Below, in pieces: positions 13,960-16,469 of a stretch of DNA of 16,469 nucleotides. Both the position numbers and the translations under genes were made by a program. The stretch covers positions 1 to 16,469 of the forward strand of contig JAEUNN010000351.1 of assembly GCA_016791085.1 (NCBI GenBank). The letters run 5' to 3'. Positions within the stretch are counted from its first letter, which is position 1. Every line of letters starts with the position of its first letter. This DNA is from Rhodocyclaceae bacterium. GTDB lineage: Bacteria > Pseudomonadota > Gammaproteobacteria > Burkholderiales > Rhodocyclaceae. The notes beneath the pieces were generated by a model that saw only the letters and a program-made list of their open reading frames with translations, was not told the origin of the DNA and searched no databases.

Positions 13960-15717
13960 TCAATTTTTGCGGCGCGCCAAGGACACCGTGAATATGCCCC
14001 ATTCGTCTATGCGCTGTTCGATCTTTTCGAAGCCCGCGGCGGCCACCAGTTGGTCCATTTCGGCCTGAGTGCGCCGCCGCATGACCCAGGCTGCACCGCC
14101 GCGGTGGCTGGTGAGCGCGCGCGCGATCAGTTCCAGCTGAGGATGCCAGGGCTGGCCGGTATAGAGCAAGTAACCGCCCGGCAGGATGGCCTGCGCGAGC
14201 CCGCCCAGCGAGCGCGCAACCATGTCGTTGTCGGCGAACAATTCGTACAGCCCCGACACGATGCCTATCGCCGGCCGCGGCGCAAGCGCCGCCAGGCTGG
14301 CCGCGTCGAAGGCGTCGCCGCGCTCGAAGCGCGCGATGTCGCCCACCCCCTTGGCAGCGATGAGGGCGCGCCCGGCGTCCACGTTGAGCTCGCTATAGTC
14401 ACGCAGCAGGATGGCCTGCGGGCGCACCGGCGCACCGGCCAGCGCTTCCAGCACGTAGCGGCCGTGCCCGGCGGCGATATCCAGCACGCGCAGCGGCAAG
14501 CCGGCCTGGTCGGCCAGCGCCAGCGCGCGCTGCAGCAACTGTTCCAGATGCAGTTTGCGCTGACGTATGCCGCGCCAGCCTATGGAATCGAGGTAATTGC
14601 GGTCTATGAGCCGGCCCAGCGGACCGGCGCCGCGCGCCTCGTTGCGATAGACATAATCGAGCGTGCTGCCGGAATCGAAGCCGGTGGCGTGCCCCAGCCG
14701 CACGCCCTCGGACAGCATGCCGCCCACGCGCATGGCGGCGCGCGTCGCGGCCCAGTAAAGCCCGCGCGGCGACAGGGTGGCCAGCGGCCGCGCCAGCGCG
14801 GCGGCTTCGTCATGGGTGTAGCCGGACTTATGCGCCTGCCTCAGGTCCGGACGTTCGAACGGCCGCTCGAACATGCGCAGCATGAATTCGCGCGCCTTGG
14901 CAAGCGCGCTCGCGCGCTCGCGCTCGCCCAGCGTGTCGTGATAGAAGCCGGGCAGCACGTGCATTTCTTTGGTGATGGCGCCCAGGCGCTCGAAAAACTC
15001 GCGTTGCGGGCCATGGTGCACGACCCAGTCCGCACCCGATACGAGAAGCTGAGTCGGCACCACGATGGCCGCCGCATCGGCCACCACGCGCTCCGCGTAG
15101 TCGTAGAGCGCGAGCAGGATGCGCGCCGAAATCGCACGCGAAATGAGCGCATCGGCGTCGAACGAGGCCTGCCGCGCGGGATCGTGGGTCAGGAATTTGG
15201 ATTTGACGTAAGACTTCACAAAAAAATTGCCGCGCAGGCGATACAGCGCCCGCAGTCCGGGCCGCGCAAACGGCACGTACAGCTTCACCTTGAACGCCGG
15301 CGAAGCCAGCACCATGCAGCGTATGTCCGGGGCGTAGTCGTGCACCCAGGTCGATATCAGCACCGCGCCCACGCTTTGCGCGAGCACCGCGATATTTTGC
15401 GGCGCGAAGCCGTGGCGCGCCTGGATGTGATCGATAAAAGTCTGCACGTCGCGCACCGAGGTGGCAAAGCTCGGCGCATCGCCGCGCTCGCCCGGCGAGC
15501 GGCCGTGCCCGCGCGCATCCCAGGCATAGAAATCGAATTCCGGCATATCCAGTTCGGCCGGCAGGTGCGCCATGCGGCCGGAATGCTCGTGTCCGCGATG
15601 GAACATGACTACGGCGCCACGCGGCGTCACGGCAGCGGGCCAGCGCCGGTAGAACAGATCCACGCCGTCGTGAGTACGAAACGTGAGTTCCTGTACGGGT
15701 CGGTTTTCAGCTTTCAT
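13960..15717 (-). CDS. ynbC: Alpha/beta hydrolase fused to SAM-dependent methyltransferase (YnbC-like)
   Basis: The 585-residue product has two domains. The N-terminal half (about 10-285) is a monoacylglycerol-lipase-type alpha/beta hydrolase. Its likely oxyanion region is FHRGHEHSG (39-47), the nucleophile Ser115 in LAQSVGAV (a variant of GxSxG with Ala first), the acid Asp230 in SGAD, and the base His260 in GFYHD. The C-terminal half (about 340-585) is a class I methyltransferase with SAM motif LRVLDIAAGHGRY at 409-421. The ATG at 15717 has AAGGAAGG upstream and overlaps the end of the previous gene by 11 bases. E. coli YnbC has the same architecture and, as I recall, about the same length. 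Substrates are unknown; acting on a phospholipid acyl chain or head group is inferred from the neighbours. Confidence 0.88.
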   Translation of the reverse strand: MKAENRPVQELTFRTHDGVDLFYRRWPAAVTPRGAVVMFHRGHEHSGRMAHLPAELDMPEFDFYAWDARGHGRSPGERGDAPSFATSVRDVQTFIDHIQARHGFAPQNIAVLAQSVGAVLISTWVHDYAPDIRCMVLASPAFKVKLYVPFARPGLRALYRLRGNFFVKSYVKSKFLTHDPARQASFDADALISRAISARILLALYDYAERVVADAAAIVVPTQLLVSGADWVVHHGPQREFFERLGAITKEMHVLPGFYHDTLGERERASALAKAREFMLRMFERPFERPDLRQAHKSGYTHDEAAALARPLATLSPRGLYWAATRAAMRVGGMLSEGVRLGHATGFDSGSTLDYVYRNEARGAGPLGRLIDRNYLDSIGWRGIRQRKLHLEQLLQRALALADQAGLPLRVLDIAAGHGRYVLEALAGAPVRPQAILLRDYSELNVDAGRALIAAKGVGDIARFERGDAFDAASLAALAPRPAIGIVSGLYELFADNDMVARSLGGLAQAILPGGYLLYTGQPWHPQLELIARALTSHRGGAAWVMRRRTQAEMDQLVAAAGFEKIEQRIDEWGIFTVSLARRKN

Positions 15718-16330
15718 GATTGCGCCTTCCTTGCGCGATGCCGCCGCGTACCCGATTCACGATGTTCCAGGCCATGAGCAGGCACAGTAGCGGCATGATC
15801 CAGAACGCCGCCGCGGGCAGCGTTCCGGCAATTCCAACATACAGCCCCAGCGCGCCGAACACGAAAGCCCGGTCGCTCTTGCCGGCCGGCCCGTCGTAGC
15901 GGCGCGGGGCGCCCACCATGGGACCCAGCGCACCGGCAAATTCCGACAGCGCCGCCAGCCACACCACGGCACCCACGGACCACAGGTCAAATGGCGGCAG
16001 CAGCGCGAATGGCAGGTATAGCGCGGCATCCGCGACCACGTCGCTCAGTTCGTTGAGATAGGCGCCGAGCACGCTTTTCTGGCCGAATTCGCGCGCCAGC
16101 ATGCCGTCGATGGCATTCAATGCCATGCGCAGGAACATCCACAGCGGGATCAGCAGGAATATGCGTCTGTGATCGATGAACAGCGCCACCGCGAGGCCCA
16201 GTGCGATGGACAGCGCCAGGGCGAAACAGGTGACCTGATTGGCGCTCAAGCCGGCGGCCGCCATGTTGCGCACGAGCGGCCGCAGCAAGTTCTGGAAGCG
16301 CGGCTTCAGGTCGTAAATGCTGATGGCCAT
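15707..16330 (-). CDS. ynbA: CDP-alcohol phosphatidyltransferase family protein (YnbA-like)
   Basis: The family transfers a phosphatidyl group from CDP-diacylglycerol to an alcohol, making head groups such as phosphatidylglycerophosphate or phosphatidylinositol phosphate. The 207-residue product is strongly hydrophobic, with about six membrane segments. Its signature NAIDGMLAR (72-80) followed by GAYLNELSD (89-97) has the spacing of the family motif, but the first and third metal-binding aspartates are Asn (Asn72, Asn93), while Asp75 and Asp97 remain. From memory E. coli YnbA shares this variant. The start is ATG 16330; an extension to 16408 is open but resembles no known N-terminus. No good Shine-Dalgarno is visible. 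It is the first gene of the lipid operon and overlaps the hydrolase-methyltransferase gene by 11 bases. Confidence 0.88.
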   Translation of the reverse strand: MAISIYDLKPRFQNLLRPLVRNMAAAGLSANQVTCFALALSIALGLAVALFIDHRRIFLLIPLWMFLRMALNAIDGMLAREFGQKSVLGAYLNELSDVVADAALYLPFALLPPFDLWSVGAVVWLAALSEFAGALGPMVGAPRRYDGPAGKSDRAFVFGALGLYVGIAGTLPAAAFWIMPLLCLLMAWNIVNRVRGGIAQGRRNHES

Positions 16331-16469
16331 GGTTGTAAATCCGATAAGGCTGTACGCCGCAGCGGCAGTTGGCGGCAATCGACGCCGCGGCATTGTGCCA
16401 TGTCCCAAGGCAATAGTGCCTCATACGGCCGGGCGAGGTGAAGGACGATTGTCAAGTCGCTGCGGTTGG
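16331..16469 (-). other. Upstream region of the lipid operon, no clear promoter
   Basis: The 139 bases before the YnbA-like gene should hold the operon promoter or the end of a further upstream gene outside the window. A TTGACA hexamer occurs on the minus strand at 16455-16450, but no -10-like hexamer lies 16-18 bases downstream. No terminator, RNA gene or other reading frame could be supported. Confidence 0.4.

Noticed and set aside
13870..15777. 635-codon plus-strand open frame opposite the hydrolase-methyltransferase gene
   Set aside because: It mirrors the minus-strand gene, has no recognisable domain or ribosome site, and its composition is that of a reverse-strand shadow.
16384..16407. 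Sigma-54-like TGGCAC in the lipid operon upstream region
   Set aside because: The required GC of the -12 element is off by one base from TGGCAC-N5-TTGC and the T residues are missing.
16331..16408. 26-codon extension of the YnbA-like protein
   Set aside because: The family normally starts close to IYDLKPRFQ; the extension has no similarity to known N-termini and no better ribosome site.
16450..16455. TTGACA hexamer as -35 of the lipid operon
   Set aside because: The bases 16-18 positions downstream are GC-rich with no -10-like hexamer, so it is not supported as a promoter.

Overview
This GC-rich window (roughly 60% or more by eye) looks like chromosome from a betaproteobacterium, or a close proteobacterial relative. 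The evidence is the trigger factor-clpP-clpX-lon order, a consensus sigma-32 promoter in front of lon, and proteins that align almost residue for residue with proteobacterial families. No mobile elements, rRNA, tRNA or CRISPR arrays were seen. The genus cannot be fixed from the sequence alone.

Left part (1-5066, all minus strand, read right to left): the housekeeping proteostasis cluster tig -> clpP -> clpX, with gaps of 27 and 17 bases, then a 229-base gap holding the lon promoter, then lon, which runs off the left edge after 521 codons. Trigger factor folds nascent chains, ClpXP unfolds and degrades tagged or misfolded proteins, and Lon is a second ATP-dependent protease under its own heat-shock promoter.

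Middle (5067-10336): a 522-base divergent intergenic region, then the plus-strand operon prkA-yeaH-spoVR. It encodes the AAA+ protein PrkA/YeaG, the von Willebrand-like YeaH and the SpoVR/YcgB protein. In E. coli, as I recall, ycgB lies apart from yeaGH; here the three are contiguous, with a 12-base gap and then a 4-base ATGA overlap. A terminator-like hairpin lies inside the first 25 codons of yeaH.

Right part (10433-16330, minus strand, convergent with the prkA operon): a compact six-gene membrane-lipid operon. In transcription order it holds a CDP-alcohol phosphatidyltransferase (YnbA type), an alpha/beta hydrolase fused to a methyltransferase (YnbC type), a PAP2 phosphatase fused to a dual-specificity phosphatase (YnbD type), an unknown membrane protein, a PlsC-type acyltransferase and a CdsA-family CDP-diacylglycerol synthase (YnbB type). 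It corresponds to the poorly understood E. coli ynbABCD set with two extra genes and a different order. Together these enzymes could make phosphatidic acid, activate it with CTP, transfer it to an alcohol phosphate, remove the phosphate and modify the head group. This is the best candidate here for an undescribed system: a dedicated pathway for an unidentified phospholipid.
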